Below the pieces are notes generated by a model, which saw only the letters and a list, made by a program, of their open reading frames with translations, searched no databases and was not told the origin of the DNA. A DNA stretch of 64,000 bases from Paraphoma chrysanthemicola (lineage: Eukaryota; Ascomycota; Dothideomycetes; Pleosporales; Phaeosphaeriaceae). Positions 23,518 through 35,575 of the stretch are shown one piece after another; positions within the stretch are counted from its first letter, which is position 1, and every line of letters begins with the position of its first letter. Position numbers and translations under genes: made by a program. Location of the stretch: NCBI GenBank assembly GCA_020744225.1, contig JAGMWG010000002.1:434001-498000 (forward strand), read 5' to 3'.

Positions 23518-25200
23518 CTATCGCATACGTCCATCCAGACCCTGGAGGTCACGTTCTAGGTCATTGCCTTGCCATCCACCCTGGTTGTAGGCCTCCTGAG
23601 GCCTGGGGTCCTCGTAGCCGGAGCGGTCGTAGTTGTTGGGTATGGGGACCTGCGGCGGCTGATTCTGTGGCTGTCCGCCAGCACCAGGCTGGACACGGAC
23701 CATCTGGCGGAAGCGGTTCACTTCAGCCAATATCATCTTCTTCATTTCAGGAATCTCTTCCACGACTTCGAATTGGAAGTCGAAGCCTGTCGGACACGAA
23801 GGCTCATCTGAGGCGTCGTGCCAGATTTGTAGGTACCGGTGCTCAAGCGCTTCCTCGACTGAGATGCGGCTGGACGGATCAAAGGCGAGCATGCGGTCCA
23901 AAAGGTCGAGGGCGTCCGGGTTGGCGTTCCTGAACAATGATTGAAAGGAAATCTTCTGCATATACGGTAGGTTGCGAACGTAGTCCTGAGCACGAGGGGA
24001 TCCGATTCGTGAGAGCGTCTCCTCGTTGGGCGTGCCAAGATAGTGCAGGATCTGGTTCAACTGGTCCACGTAATCGCGCCCCTTGAAGAAAGGCTTGCCG
24101 CCCAGCAGCTCAGCAAGAATACAGCCGACGGACCATACGTCAACTACGCGGATTAGCTGTTGTATGCGAATGTGGAGTGATCGAGTGGAGAAGAGTCAGT
24201 GGTTACGACCCTAGGCTATAATACAGCCAGGGTCCACAACGCCACCAACCAAATTGTCTCGCAAACTGTGGCGGGACGCGGGCCGGGTAGTCACTTACTG
24301 GCTTTTGTGTAGCTCTGGAAGCTCAACATGATCTCGGGTGCTCTGTACCATCTGGTCGCGACATACTCGGTCATGTACCCCGCATTCTCCTCAGGATCCA
24401 TCGAGAAGCCTCGCGCCAAGCCGAAGTCGCAAATCTTGAGCTCGCAGTCGGCGTTGACGAGAAGGTTGCCTGGCTTGAGATCACGATGCAGAACGTTCGC
24501 TGAATGGATGTACTTCAGACCGCACAGAATCTGGTAGATGAAGGACTGGAAGTGGGCGTCGGTGAGCGGCTGCCCGGAGCGAATAATGGCCGCCAGATCG
24601 CATTCCATCAACTCTGCTATATATCAGCATTGTCCGCGTAGTGCTGTAGGGCGAGCCATACCCTCATAGAGGTAGCATTCGTTGAAGTTGTCTGGGCGGG
24701 GAATGTCCATGTCATAGAGGCAGGTAATCTGGACGAGGTTTAGCGCGGGCTCGAGGTTGACGGACCATTGTGTGGGCGATCATACATTTCGGTGACCTGT
24801 GGCATGTTAGTTAGCATGTGTCGCTGCGCCGGGCGTGCAAGGCGACATACCTCTGAAGTGCTGCAGCAGCTTGATTTCGCGCAGGGCGCGCTTGGCCAGG
24901 ATCTTCTTGCTGAAGACATTGGTGACCTTCTTGATGGCGACGCCCTCGCCGGTCTGGTTGTTGGTCGCAGCGCTGTCGCACACAGTCAGCACGTCGTGCA
25001 CCACGCGGCGGGAGTGGGAGCGTCGTACCAGACGATGCCGTATGCACCCTGTCCCAGCTCCTTGGTTACATTGTAGCGCTCGTCGACGATGAACTCCTGG
25101 TTGAACACCTGCTGCAGTCAGCACCGCCGACCAGCTTCGAGTGCTGCTCGCACGCGGCTGGATTCACCTTGAACACTTTGCGCCCTGCGAGGTCGGACAT
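23518..25200 (-). CDS. SLT2: Cell-wall-integrity MAP kinase (Slt2/Mpk1 type), seven exons
   Basis: Exons 25200-25168, 25108-25029, 24972-24851, 24796-24786, 24728-24662, 24613-24299 and 24143-23518 give 417 residues, normal for the family. Exon 4 is 11 nt. Seen: Gly loop GQGAYG (30-35), VAIKK with Lys52, HRDLKPGN with Asp149, DFG (167-169), the activation loop with TEY (186-188) and VATRWYRAPE. The opening MSDLAGRKVFK and NITCLYDMDIPRPDNFNE block are characteristic of Slt2/MpkA/Mps1 orthologues. The C-terminal tail after the kinase fold is Gln/Pro/Gly-rich. By family it is the terminal kinase of the Bck1-Mkk cascade that answers cell-wall stress, activated by dual phosphorylation of TEY, and acts in cytoplasm and nucleus. 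Very sure. Confidence 0.96.
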
Positions 25201-26348
25201 GGTGGCAGACTGCGGGGGACGCTGGGGTTGTGGAATGCGTACGTGGCGCGGCGGGGAAGGAACGATTGCAGCACACGGTCGAGGTCACAGAAAAAAAAGG
25301 GAGCAGCAGATGGGCTGCTATAACTTCACGGCTCGCTTGTAGGCGCGCGGCGAGGTGTGATGACTGACAAGCTGGCGCAGCACAAGGAAGTGGAAGCGAT
25401 CAGGGCGGGGCGGCTGTCGAAACACCTTGCACGCTCAAGCCCAGGCTGGCGGGTAACGTTGGAGGCGAAGAAGAGAATACGCAATCCACCGCGCAGCGTC
25501 GGACGTGCAGAATCTTATAGGCAAGCGATAGACAGTTCCCCAGTGCAAAGCCAAAGAGCGGTCGTGTTTCTGTGTCTTCGCGGTCTCCGCGAGGGTAGTA
25601 GTGGGGTAGGTAGGTATCGCGCCAATAAACCGTGTTCGAGGGGCAGCACCAAGCCTCTTTTAGCCTCCCAGGGCTGACTGGGGAGCTTTAGCCACCACGA
25701 CAGACCGCTCTGTCCGATGCGCCCTCGTACCTGGCATAGGGCTTGGGACGATCGCGCTGATGGTCTGCCCCGAGAGAGGCATATCACTCCTCTCTGGGGA
25801 CACGCCATGACGCTGGCTCACTTCAGCATACGAGCGTGGCGGATCCGCTGTGGACGCGACCTTTGCCCGTGACAAAGAGATGGGCAAGACTCGTCCAAAT
25901 TGTGCGCGAGTGACAAAGACTCGAAGTTTGCACGTGCTCAGGCATAGTGGAGAAACAGCCCAAGGCGTGGTGGTAGTAGCGCTACTAGATGGGTGATGCG
26001 ACCGTCACCGTGGAAAATAAAATCATCAGGTCATGAATGAAGTATTGTTTATTTTGTGCAAGCTGCCGCGATGCGCGGTGCGTTGCTGTGTGCGAACAAC
26101 GAGGGTATTCACAAAGGAAAATATCCAGCGAGTGCGCCTGCCTAATCAAGGTGTGACCGACCCGTGCCGTGTCCACACATGCCCCGTCTAGGGTGTACTC
26201 CAACTTCATGCAAGAAATTAGAGGTATCATATCCCAGCCAGAACGCCAATGCCGTTTATGCCGACCGCGCCGTATGCCGCGAGGCCAAAGAAACCCACTA
26301 AAAGAACGCCAGTCATTCATGTCGCTAAAGGATCAACTTTTGCACGCG
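25201..26348. other. Intergenic, upstream of the MAP kinase
   Basis: About 1.15 kb: the MAP kinase promoter/leader, then the 3' side of the protease-like gene. No gene supported. Confidence 0.55.
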
Positions 26349-28537
26349 TTATGACTCGTAAGAGAATCTCCGCCGCGACGAATCTGCGGAGCCTTCCAGG
26401 GGTGAGATCGGGGAAAGAAGCGTGTCTTCCGCCGGACGACCTTCCTGTCGAGGACGGTAGGGAGGAAGCTGGAAGAATGTGTCGCTCGCTTCCAAGAAGG
26501 CACCATCTCTTGGCGTTCTTGGGGTAATTGGAGACACGTTGTTTGTGCCAGGCAGCCTCCCGTTGACGATAGTCACCTCGGACGGTGAGATGGGTGCCAG
26601 TCTTCGCGGTGCTTCATGAGGTACAGGGGAGACAGGCGTCGTGGGATCTACGCCATTATATATCCTCTCGCGAACGACCATCGACTCTTTCTCGCTCAGC
26701 TGGCGGCCGCCTGCCTCGGGCCGCTCTGGTATGCAGCCTGGCATCTCAAAAATTTGTGCTTCGGTGTTGTCTGCTTCATTGATGGTCATCGGCTCCTTCT
26801 CTTTGGAGTCGGTACCCATTTCGTGGTACACGGCCGACTCTCCAGGCAATTCGGCTTTAGGGACTATGCCCGTGCCCGTTTCGCTGTCATGCACAGGCGA
26901 GGTTGGGGGCTCGTCGGTCTTCTCTGGCGACTCTTTCCTTGCGACTGCCGCAGCTGCAACATCTGCTTCGTACTTGGCTTTGATCGCCGCAAGCTTACGC
27001 TTGTGTCGTCGGCGCCAGAACCACCAACCGATTACAGCAAGTATCAGCGCGATCACAAAACCACCGCCAAGAGCAGCGCCAATGATGACGCCTGTGGAGA
27101 GGGGTTTCTTTTGGGGCGCAGGCGCTTGCAGCTCCGCATATGCAGGCGAGACGATGGGCATAATCTGAGGGGACTTGCCAAAGGTCCAGTCGACCGCAGA
27201 GACGGAAAAGTTTTGCCGCTCCCAATCTACAGTCAGGTAGGCCTCCTGCAGAAATGTTCGTCCGAGCACCCATTGACTGGCGTTGACACCCTGTCGGATT
27301 GGGAAATACCTCGACTTCTGCTGGAGTCCTCTATATGGGGGCGAGGCTTCGAGATCGAAAGCAGCGTAAGGCAGGGTGATCTGCATGGTGGCATCTGTGC
27401 TATACTTTTGGCCCAGAGTGAAGGTGACGCTGGGGTTCTGAGCTACAAGCGTTTTGTGGAGGACGTCGTCCACCAGGTACAGGTTGGTTTTGTTGTCGTA
27501 CTTTAAGCCGAAGGCATCCTCGAACGCTTTACACACTTTAATTGGCAGCCACATCTCGGCGATGGTTGAGTCGATGAACATGTTGAGGTCGTCCTGCTCG
27601 AGCAAATCGATCTTCGGCCTGGTCGTAGTTTTCGCCGTGATGCCAGTCACTCCCACTACGAGATCGCGCTCGTTGTCGGGTGCAAAGATGAACGTGAGAT
27701 CATTGGGGATGATCTTGGAAGCATCGTATCCTCCAAGAGTCAGACTGCCGAGGACGGTGTTGCCATCTGCTCGTGTTAGCATGAAGACTTGTACCGCCTA
27801 GAAGGGCAGCACATACAGTATTGGGCGCCCGCTGTGTAGCCGAACGACAGACTAGGTATATTTTTCTGCTGGAAGAGATTGGTCATGTAGCTCGGTACTG
27901 CTTCTTCAAAGGCCGAGAAGTTTGTCGACTTGGGATGCAGTCCGAGGTGGCCAATCCAGAAGTTTGTCGACACCAGCGTGCCTACAGTGGTGTTTTTGAC
28001 AGAAGGACCCTTCTCCCCTGGCAGTCCGATTCCCACGGAGTCGAAGCCGAACAGTCCGTTGCCTCCCAGGCCGAGCCATTTCTCCACCCACAGTCGGTAG
28101 TAACCTTTTCTGCGCCAAGTCGACGACGATGTCTGGTTGAAAAGGTAGCCGCGGTTGGATTCGCATTCGCTATCGAACTGGTTGTATGCCACAATCTTGC
28201 CTGAGCTGTCCGTGACATTCTTGATGCAGGCCTCGCGATTGACTACCCAGATCTGCTGACTAGCTGTCGAGGCCAAAACGCGAACGTTGGTCTGCGGGTC
28301 GCCCACCAGCAGGCTGAAGGTGTTCCACGCGCCATCAATTCCCCACCAATCCTGGTCTGGCGCGACCGACACGGGAGAGGGCACCGAGGCAATTCCGGGC
28401 AGCAGCTTGTAGCCGGGTGTGCTGGAGGTGTTTCTTTGTGTGTATTCGGCGGCGAAGCACGGTGCAAGCAGCGCGGCGGCGACAAGTACACATATCGTCC
28501 GGAGGAAGGCGCGACGGCCCCAGGAAGGAGCCATCAT
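26349..28537 (-). CDS. Membrane-anchored aspartic-protease-like protein with degenerate active site
   Basis: Exons 28537-27817 and 27766-26349 (50-nt intron, GTATGT donor, GCTAAC branch, GCAG acceptor), 712 residues. Order: signal peptide (about 1-30), pepsin-like (A1) fold (about 60-440) with GSLTLGGYD and QWVLGRTFLQEAYLTVDW, a single transmembrane segment at about 466-490 followed by WRRRHKRK, then a 220-residue Ser/Pro-rich cytoplasmic tail. The first catalytic motif, normally DTG/DTGS, reads STAS at 90-93 before QQIWVV, so its Asp is missing. The second is DST at 306-308. Type I topology is inferred. Probably not an active peptidase; may act as a cell-surface sensor or binding protein. 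Confidence 0.85.
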
Positions 28538-30111
28538 GGGTGACTAAGCGGCGGACAGAGGCCTCTCAACCACGACGAGGGCAGCGAAGCGCATCACCAA
28601 GCAGCATTGTGTGTCCCCGCCGGCGGCACGAGGATGAGGCAGAGGGAGAGAGCGACCGCAGCGAGCGACCGCGACAGGGCGGTGTTGAGTTGAGCCGTAC
28701 AGATTGGATCCTGGACCCTTGGATCAGCGGGCCAAGTCCTATATTGCCCTTCCGGCTCCTGAGCTGTCCAGGCCTGCTAACGGTGTTTGGCGCTGGCCAC
28801 GGCGAGCGCCCTCTTTGCAGCGCCAGGGCCTGCACCCGTAACAGCGCCGCTCGCTGCGGCCAGCGTACCCACCTTCCTTGCAACCGCAAGTTTCCTCCCT
28901 CGCGTCAACTCCACCTGGGACGATGCGCGCTGGTGTCGTGCCCCCTCCGCTCCATTTGCTGCCATGGACGGCGCCCATCTACTCTCACGGTGTCTGACCA
29001 TCCGTTGCTTTCACCCGGCACTTCTTCCGCGCGCATCGCAAATGAAATCAGACGAGTGCCGTGAGCGAAGACAGCCAACCCCTCGTTTCATCCAGACAGC
29101 CCTAACCACCTGTTCACGCGATTTGCGGAGGGGCACCAACTCGGCACCCTGGCAGCGCGGCATGGCGCTCAGCTCTCGCCCAGCCCATGTCTCTCGTAGG
29201 CAGACACCCATGGGTGACGCGCACACGTACGGACTTTTGACAGCCACTCCGCCTGACGGGGGCACCAGGAATGTCTGCATGTCCTCATCCAGCTGTCTCG
29301 CTAGCCTTCTCCGCTTCTGGGTGGCGCACCAAGCTCCAGCCTTTCCTCTGATCTGCACGCTCGCCAGGGCAGAGACCCTTCCCAGACCAAGTGATTGACC
29401 GGGATCTCGAAGTTCCATAGTGTTGGCGTGCGCGCTCATTGGCGTTGCTGCTCACTTGCATATGATGAACGTGGCAGCATAATCTCCCGCGGAGAGCCGC
29501 AAGGGAGCGCTGGAGGATGCGCCCTCGTCGACTTGCTCTGCGCATGAAACGCAATCAAACGTTCAAACAAGCAAGAGCGAACTGGAGGAGACGTCGACCT
29601 GTGGGCTGCAATGAGGCGTCGTACAAATACAAGCATTTGGCCATGCTAGGAAAGGCGAAGGCCGGGCGCCATGGCTGTGTCCCCACACCTAACTCAGTAG
29701 GTGCTTTGGCATCCTGGACCTGGCCTCAGCCGCACCTTGTTACAAACGACCGGAATGGCTTGTTCTGCGAGGCCCCCCGTCACCATTCGCTGGCAGAAGT
29801 CCTTCACGTGGCTTGCAACAAATTAGACATGGCACACGTGTGTTGAATGAGGTGTAACTTTACGGCTCTTCGTCGGACTTCACAAAAGAGCCTAGGCCTA
29901 GCTCCTCCCGCGCTGATCTCGCCGATAGTGACGCCTCACGTCGGGCCCGTCTCGCCATGGTCCCGTCGGTCGGACCCAGAAAGCGTTGGTCCGCTTTCTT
30001 AATTGCCCCTTGCTGCACCTGCATGTCTAATTCTCCGCTGGAACAACTCTGTTACTGCATCGCTCGTTATCGTGCGTAGAGTGTTTGCGTGAGCTGCACT
30101 TTACAATAGGC
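28538..30111. other. Intergenic, no gene supported
   Basis: About 1.6 kb between divergent genes (protease-like on -, repeat protein on +). Open stretches on both strands near 28790-29440 overlap each other and lack domains or codon support. Two GC-rich promoters are likely here. Confidence 0.5.
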
Positions 30112-32969
30112 ATGTTACCACATCATTCGTTTGCCCTGTTATGGTTTGCGTCCATTACCGCGGCAGCAGTGTTCCACCGTCGCGGAAGCGTGAACGAGAC
30201 TGGTAAGCTCGATCCTTTCAAGCCTTGAGGCTTCGTATTCACGCGTGCTAACCAAGCCATCAAGCCCCCTATATCAACGTCACCTCCCCGAGGACTCTAC
30301 CTACTGTCACTACCTCGTCTAGCTCTGCAGTGTTATCGATCTCATCACAAATACTGGAAATCGTAGAAATCGTCAGCGTTGTCCCTTCAAGCCGGAATGG
30401 AGACGTACAGTCCTCAGGATTGGAATCGACCAGAGCCACAAGTCCGGTCGCAATTAATATCACGACAAGTCAGGTAGCATCATCCACGTACTTGTCCAAT
30501 GTCGTAGCAAACGCGACACAACCTTCAGATGTCGCATCGAATAACTCGTCACTGCCATCTGGTCCCTGGACAAATGCGACTTCTGTGTCTCTGCGTACGT
30601 CCAACGCATCATGTACCGTTCATGTTCCCAATGCGAGCATCGACTGGTGGTATCCGCCGACATACTCACACGTGGTTGGAACAATGACTTCAAGATATGC
30701 GAATTTCTCGAATCGGAACTCTTATACTCTACTGCCGCCAACAGCGACTTTCGATCCTGCGAGTGCTGTCCAATCCGATTTTGCATGTACTTGGAGCGCA
30801 TCGTATATCTCCGAGTATGATTATACGGTGACAAATTGCTTTGACTACACGGATAAGCCCACTGCTGCTGCGACTTCGCTCATCTATAGATCAGCCTTTG
30901 CGCCTTTTCCTCCCGAGGGCAGCATCGCCGTGTCAGATGCTCTATCTTACGACTTGTACACAGAGCAGCCTGTGGCGACCCATCCGATAACCGTCGCACC
31001 CAATCGCACGGTGGAGCAGGTTTCAGCTACCCCATTCGTTCAATTCACCGCGTATGAGATCGAGGCTGGGAACAAGACCGAAACAATCCAACTTCCTTCA
31101 GCATATGCATATCCGTATTGGTTGAAGGGTATTGATCAACAAGTTGCTGCAACAGGTACAGTTCCGGAAGAGTTCCTCCAAGATATCCCACAACTTAATT
31201 GCGATGCTGGGCAGCTTCAGGCGACCGTGACCGTATTGATTGTGGTGGATTTATTCTATGAGAATTGGCCAGACCTGGATCCTTTCATCATCCACTTCGA
31301 GTCTACTGTGCTTGGTTTCGACGATCCACCGGTCGTTGTGAACAACGCCGACAGCACTGCAGTGCCTTTCACAATGGGCGACTGGGATTTCGGGACACCA
31401 CCATCGCCTACAAGTGTCAAGCCGGCGGTTCGACCAGACCCTGTCCCAACGACTCCAGCAGCCAACAGCAACAGGAATCAAGACTTGGGCGATGCGCAAA
31501 CTACACAGGTAACGGTCGGCAACATCGGTACGATTCCAGTGGTCATAGGACCATCATCTGTAGTCGTTGTGGGAACACAAACTCTGCAGCCTGGAGGACC
31601 AGCTGTAATTGTCGGAGGAGTTACACCAGTCTCACTGGTACCATCAGCCACCGCCATTGTGATTGGCGGCACAAACACAGTACTTTTACCGCCAGTGCTG
31701 AGCCCTGCACAACAGCCTGCTCGACCTCCGCCAGTTATTACCATCGGATCGTCGACCTTAACGCCTAATGCTGCAACTCAGTTCTTCATCGCGCCAGGGC
31801 AGACTCTCACGCCAGGCGGAACTGCCACTGTTGATGGAACAGTGGTCAGCCTTGCGCCATCCGCGTCGTTCATTGTCGTCGGCGGATCCACCCAGATCCT
31901 GCCAGTGCCGGCTCCTGCGGTTGGTCCAGTTGCTACAAGTCCACCGCAGATTGTCGTTGGTGGAACGACTGTCGTGGCCCTGCCTCCAGGCGAATCGAAC
32001 AACAACAATCAGAATAACGGCCAGAGCAATCCGGCATCGGGACCAACGTTTGTCGTTGGTGGTCAGACATTGAGTCCCGGTGGCCAGGCGATTACTGTCT
32101 CGGGTTCGACCCTTTCACTCGTGCCTGGGGGGTCTTCAGTAGTAATCAACGGTGTGACTTCGGCCGTCGCAAATCCTCCTATTGTCGTTCCTCCACCAGC
32201 CATTACCATCGGTAATGACGTTTTTACGCCAGCCTCTGGATCGGGAAGCACGTTTGTCATCGCTGATCAGACGCTCACTCCTGGTGGCCAGGTCACTGTG
32301 TCGGGCACGGTAATTTCCCTCGCTCCATCTGCATCTTTTGTGGTTGTGAATGGAGTGACTTCGACCTTCGCAAATCCGGCGGCCCAGATCACGAACGCAC
32401 CCGTTCTTACCATCGGAAATGGCATCTTTCGACCTCTTCCAGGTACTGGAACCAGCTATCTGGTTGGCTCGTCTACACTAACGCCAGGTGGCGTTGTCGT
32501 CGTGGCTGACACAACCATATCGCTCGCTCCCGGCGCTACAGCCCTCGTAATCAATGGGCGAACAACTCTTCTCACGCAGTCTTCTCAGCCGGTCGTAACC
32601 AACGCACCATTGCTGACCATCGGGTCGCAGACATTTACCGCCATTTCAGGGACAACGTTTGTCATCGGCGGCCAGACTCTCACTCCTGGTGGCACAATCA
32701 CCGTTGATGGAACTACGATCAGCCTTGCACCAGGCGCGACGCAGCTCGTTTACGGGAGCTCGGGACGCAGCACCACTACCGCATTATTCCCCGCGACCAC
32801 GACCCGCAGCCAGGGCATTACTGGCACCGCGAGTCCGAGTGCCGGTGCAAGTGGGCGCAATGGCCAAGCTGCTGCCACGAGCGCGCGACCAGGCTCGGCA
32901 CCTACTTCACATCCGGACTGCTGGATACTTTCATTTTTCGTTACGGCCATGGGATGGCTTCTTTACTAA
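30112..32969 (+). CDS. Secreted or cell-surface protein with six PGG repeats
   Basis: Exon 1 30112-30202 encodes the signal peptide (MLPHHSFALLWFASITAAA). A 62-nt intron (GTAAGC...TGCTAAC...CAAG) leads to exon 2 30265-32969; 931 residues. The N-terminal half is Ser/Thr/Asn-rich with many N-x-S/T sites. From about 31500 to 32760 there are six diverged repeats built on TIG...TLTPGG...V.GT.ISLAPGA..VV.NG. The C-terminus ends in a Ser/Thr/Ala-rich region and a short hydrophobic tail (CWILSFFVTAMGWLLY), which may be a GPI-addition signal. Probably a glycosylated wall or surface protein. No enzymatic motif seen. Confidence 0.8.
31500..32760 (+). repeat. Protein-level repeats in the surface protein
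   Basis: Six in-frame units of about 55-85 codons, each with the core (L/I/V)TIG or VVGG, QTLTPGG, GT.ISLAP and VV.NG.T. Units differ at the DNA level, so the array is old or under selection for protein structure rather than freshly amplified. Confidence 0.75.
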
Positions 32970-33636
32970 GCGTGATAGCGATGCATCATTGCGACTGGGC
33001 ATGAATGGGAACTTAATGACTTGTTTTAGGCGTTTACATGTCTTCATGAGATACCATGGGAAACTGGTTTGGGCATAAAAGCGAGCGCTGTGCGATTCAC
33101 GCGCATGGTTACAAGGATGGAATAGTAATGCAGCTATACACAACATTCACACTTCAATCCTGAATTAGCATCGACAATGGCATTCCCTGATAGCCGAATA
33201 AGTCCGTTGATTCTGGTCCTCTACGGATATGTCCAATTGTGGTAGGTCACTGACTGCAGCAGACTCTTGTGAACAATGAACGACTGTCGCGCCTGTTTTC
33301 ACAAACGCTCAATGTCGCTTAGTACCAACCCGGGATGTACCTTGACAACCCCGCAAACTCCAATGTCTTGGGGTCCGAAAAGGCGAGCAAGTCCGCTTCC
33401 TTCTTCGGCGCACAACACTATTTCGAAAATGATCGCTCCTCGTGACTCTACACAAGGTTACTCTGGGTCAAAAGCGGAAGTCGTTCATATATGCTCAGCA
33501 GGGCAGCCTCGCTTTCACATGAATGCAGCTGTGTTCAAGGTACGCTGTTCCTTTTGTGCAGCGGTATAACTTGAAAGAATGGCCACTGTCAATGTATGCC
33601 TAAGGCGCCTTACACTATTTACCAATACATACTGTC
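32970..33636. other. Intergenic, no gene seen
   Basis: 3' region of the repeat protein gene and promoter of the FAD oxidase gene. Nothing else supported. Confidence 0.55.
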
Positions 33637-35293
33637 ATGGCACCCGCCATGCTTATTGCGTTCGCGCTCTTTGCGAGTCTCGTCCGCGCCGAACCATTCA
33701 ACACCTTTGACGGCCCTGGCTTCCCTGCCTGCAACAATGTCTCCGCAGTCTACGACCCCAACACCGTCGACGAAGTTGTAACCCTCGTTCGCACCGCCGC
33801 ACAAAATGGCACGCCCGTTCGAGCTTCTGGAAAAGGCCACATGTGGTACGATACCATGTGTTCTGACAACCCTTCTACCGTTATTATCCGCACGGAGAAT
33901 CTCAATCGCATTACTGACTTGTCTCTTCCGGCTGGCGCACAAGATGGCTCCGTAATGATCGAAGCGGGTGTTACGTTCTTTCAACTTGCGGAGTACTTGC
34001 ATGCGAATAACGCAAGTATGGGGTATACGCTTGTGAACTGGAATATCACGCTGGCCGGCAGTATTGCAATGGGCGCGCATCGGAGTAGTTTGAGAGAAGA
34101 TAGTATGGTTGCTGCAGGCGCGTTGGAATTGCATATCATTGATGGGAACGGACAACTCCGAGTGGTCAAAAGATCCAATAGCGACGAGTGGCTGGCTGCG
34201 TCTACTTCACTGGGGCTTCTTGGTGTAATTGCGAAAGTCAAGTTCAAGATTTACCCAGACTTCAAAGTCTATGCGAAGCAAGATATGTAAGTCGCACAAA
34301 GTACAGGTTGCTTTCGTCGCAATGTGTTACTGACCAATGCAGTCTTGAAGAGAAAGCTGTACTGGATGGAGACATCTACGGTCTGATCGCCCCCTATGGC
34401 ACAGCGAATTTCTGGTGGTGGCCATACCTCCGCAAATTCCATCTGCGATATTACGATCCCGTTCCAGCCGGCTTTTCCGACCAAGAAGGCTTTCAGTCAA
34501 CCTTCAGCGTCACGAAAGCCGAAGCAGACATCGCCGCAGGTCTTTTGAACTCAGGTACGTCTTCTCTCGGCCCCTCCTTTCTCTTCCCTTCAACACACCC
34601 ATCATACTCATCGCTTCCGTAGGCAAAATCCTTCCGACCTCCAACATGGCCGCCGAAACTCTCTTCTTCTCCCTCTGGTCTGCGCCCAACTTCCGCGACA
34701 AACGCACCGATACTGCCATCACCACCTGGCCCGTATACGGCTGGAACTACGACGTGCTAATCGGTGGCCTATACCCCGGCTACGGCACGCAATGGGACTA
34801 TGGTCTCCGCGGCGAAACGCTCGAACTCGCCTTCCCCATTCCCCTCGCCAACGCCGTACTCAAGCGCGTGCGTCAGGCCTTCGACGCCGAACTTGCCAAG
34901 GGAATCGTCATGACATCCACGTATCGCTCCGGTATCAACATCAAGTTCGGCAAAGCGTACGAGGATCTCCTTGGACAGGTTAGCACAGGTACAGCGGACG
35001 GAGCGGATTGGAGTAAAGGCGCAATGATGTTTGATTTCCCGACGTTCAAGCCGAATTGGGGCGATGGAAAGCGGTTTAATGAGGACTTTTATGGCAGGTT
35101 GGCCAAGGATCTGATTGCGACGTTTCCGTGTCGCCCGCATTGGACGAAGAATACGAGGGAAGTGTTTAAGTTGACGATGGTAAATGGGAAATTGGATCCG
35201 AGTCGTCTTGCACGGTTTAAGAGTGTGCGACAGCAATTCGATCCGAAGGGGATGTTTAAGAGTGTTGTGGGTGAGATTTTGGGGCTGTATTAG
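33637..35293 (+). CDS. Secreted FAD-linked oxidase (sugar-1,4-lactone oxidase-like)
   Basis: Exons 33637-34286, 34343-34554 and 34623-35293, 510 residues. A signal peptide covers about 1-18 (MAPAMLIAFALFASLVRA). The PCMH-type FAD-binding domain follows: VDEVVTLVRTAAQNGTPVRASGKGH, with His68 in GKGHMW at the place where VAO-family enzymes often hold FAD covalently; then GSIAMGAHRSS and LGLLGVIAKVKFKI. The C-terminus contains RPHWTKN and FDPKGMF, typical of the D-arabinono-1,4-lactone oxidase (ALO) domain. By family it oxidises a sugar lactone or similar alcohol with O2 and makes H2O2. The secretion signal means this is not the mitochondrial Alo1; the true substrate is open. Confidence 0.85.
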
Positions 35294-35575
35294 AGTGGGA
35301 TGGAGGGAGGGAGTTGGGATGCGGTGGGGATGGATGTGAGCTTTCACTTAGGACTGAGATTGTCCATTGCTGAAGAATTTGAAGCGAGCAGAAATGCGTC
35401 ACGCATTGCAAGAATTGCCTCAGCAGTTTTCGTAGCTAACCAAACGTATCTAGCCAAGTCCAGATTCGTCGGGTCTACGAAGTGAATTTACCATGGCGTA
35501 AACTCACAAACCTCAATGACTTCTACCATTACGACTCTAATCATCCCAGCCATATCCTCCAAGACCATCTCATAT

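Noticed and set aside
26616..27506. Long plus-strand open stretch (about 296 codons)
   Set aside because: Antisense to the aspartic-protease-like exon, which has signal peptide, fold and membrane segment on the other strand.
28787..29398. Plus-strand open stretch of about 200 codons between divergent genes
   Set aside because: No ATG at its start, overlaps equally long frames on the other strand, no domain; explained by GC-rich composition.
31251..31499. Minus-strand frames inside the repeat protein gene
   Set aside because: Shadows of a coding region with clear protein repeats on the plus strand.
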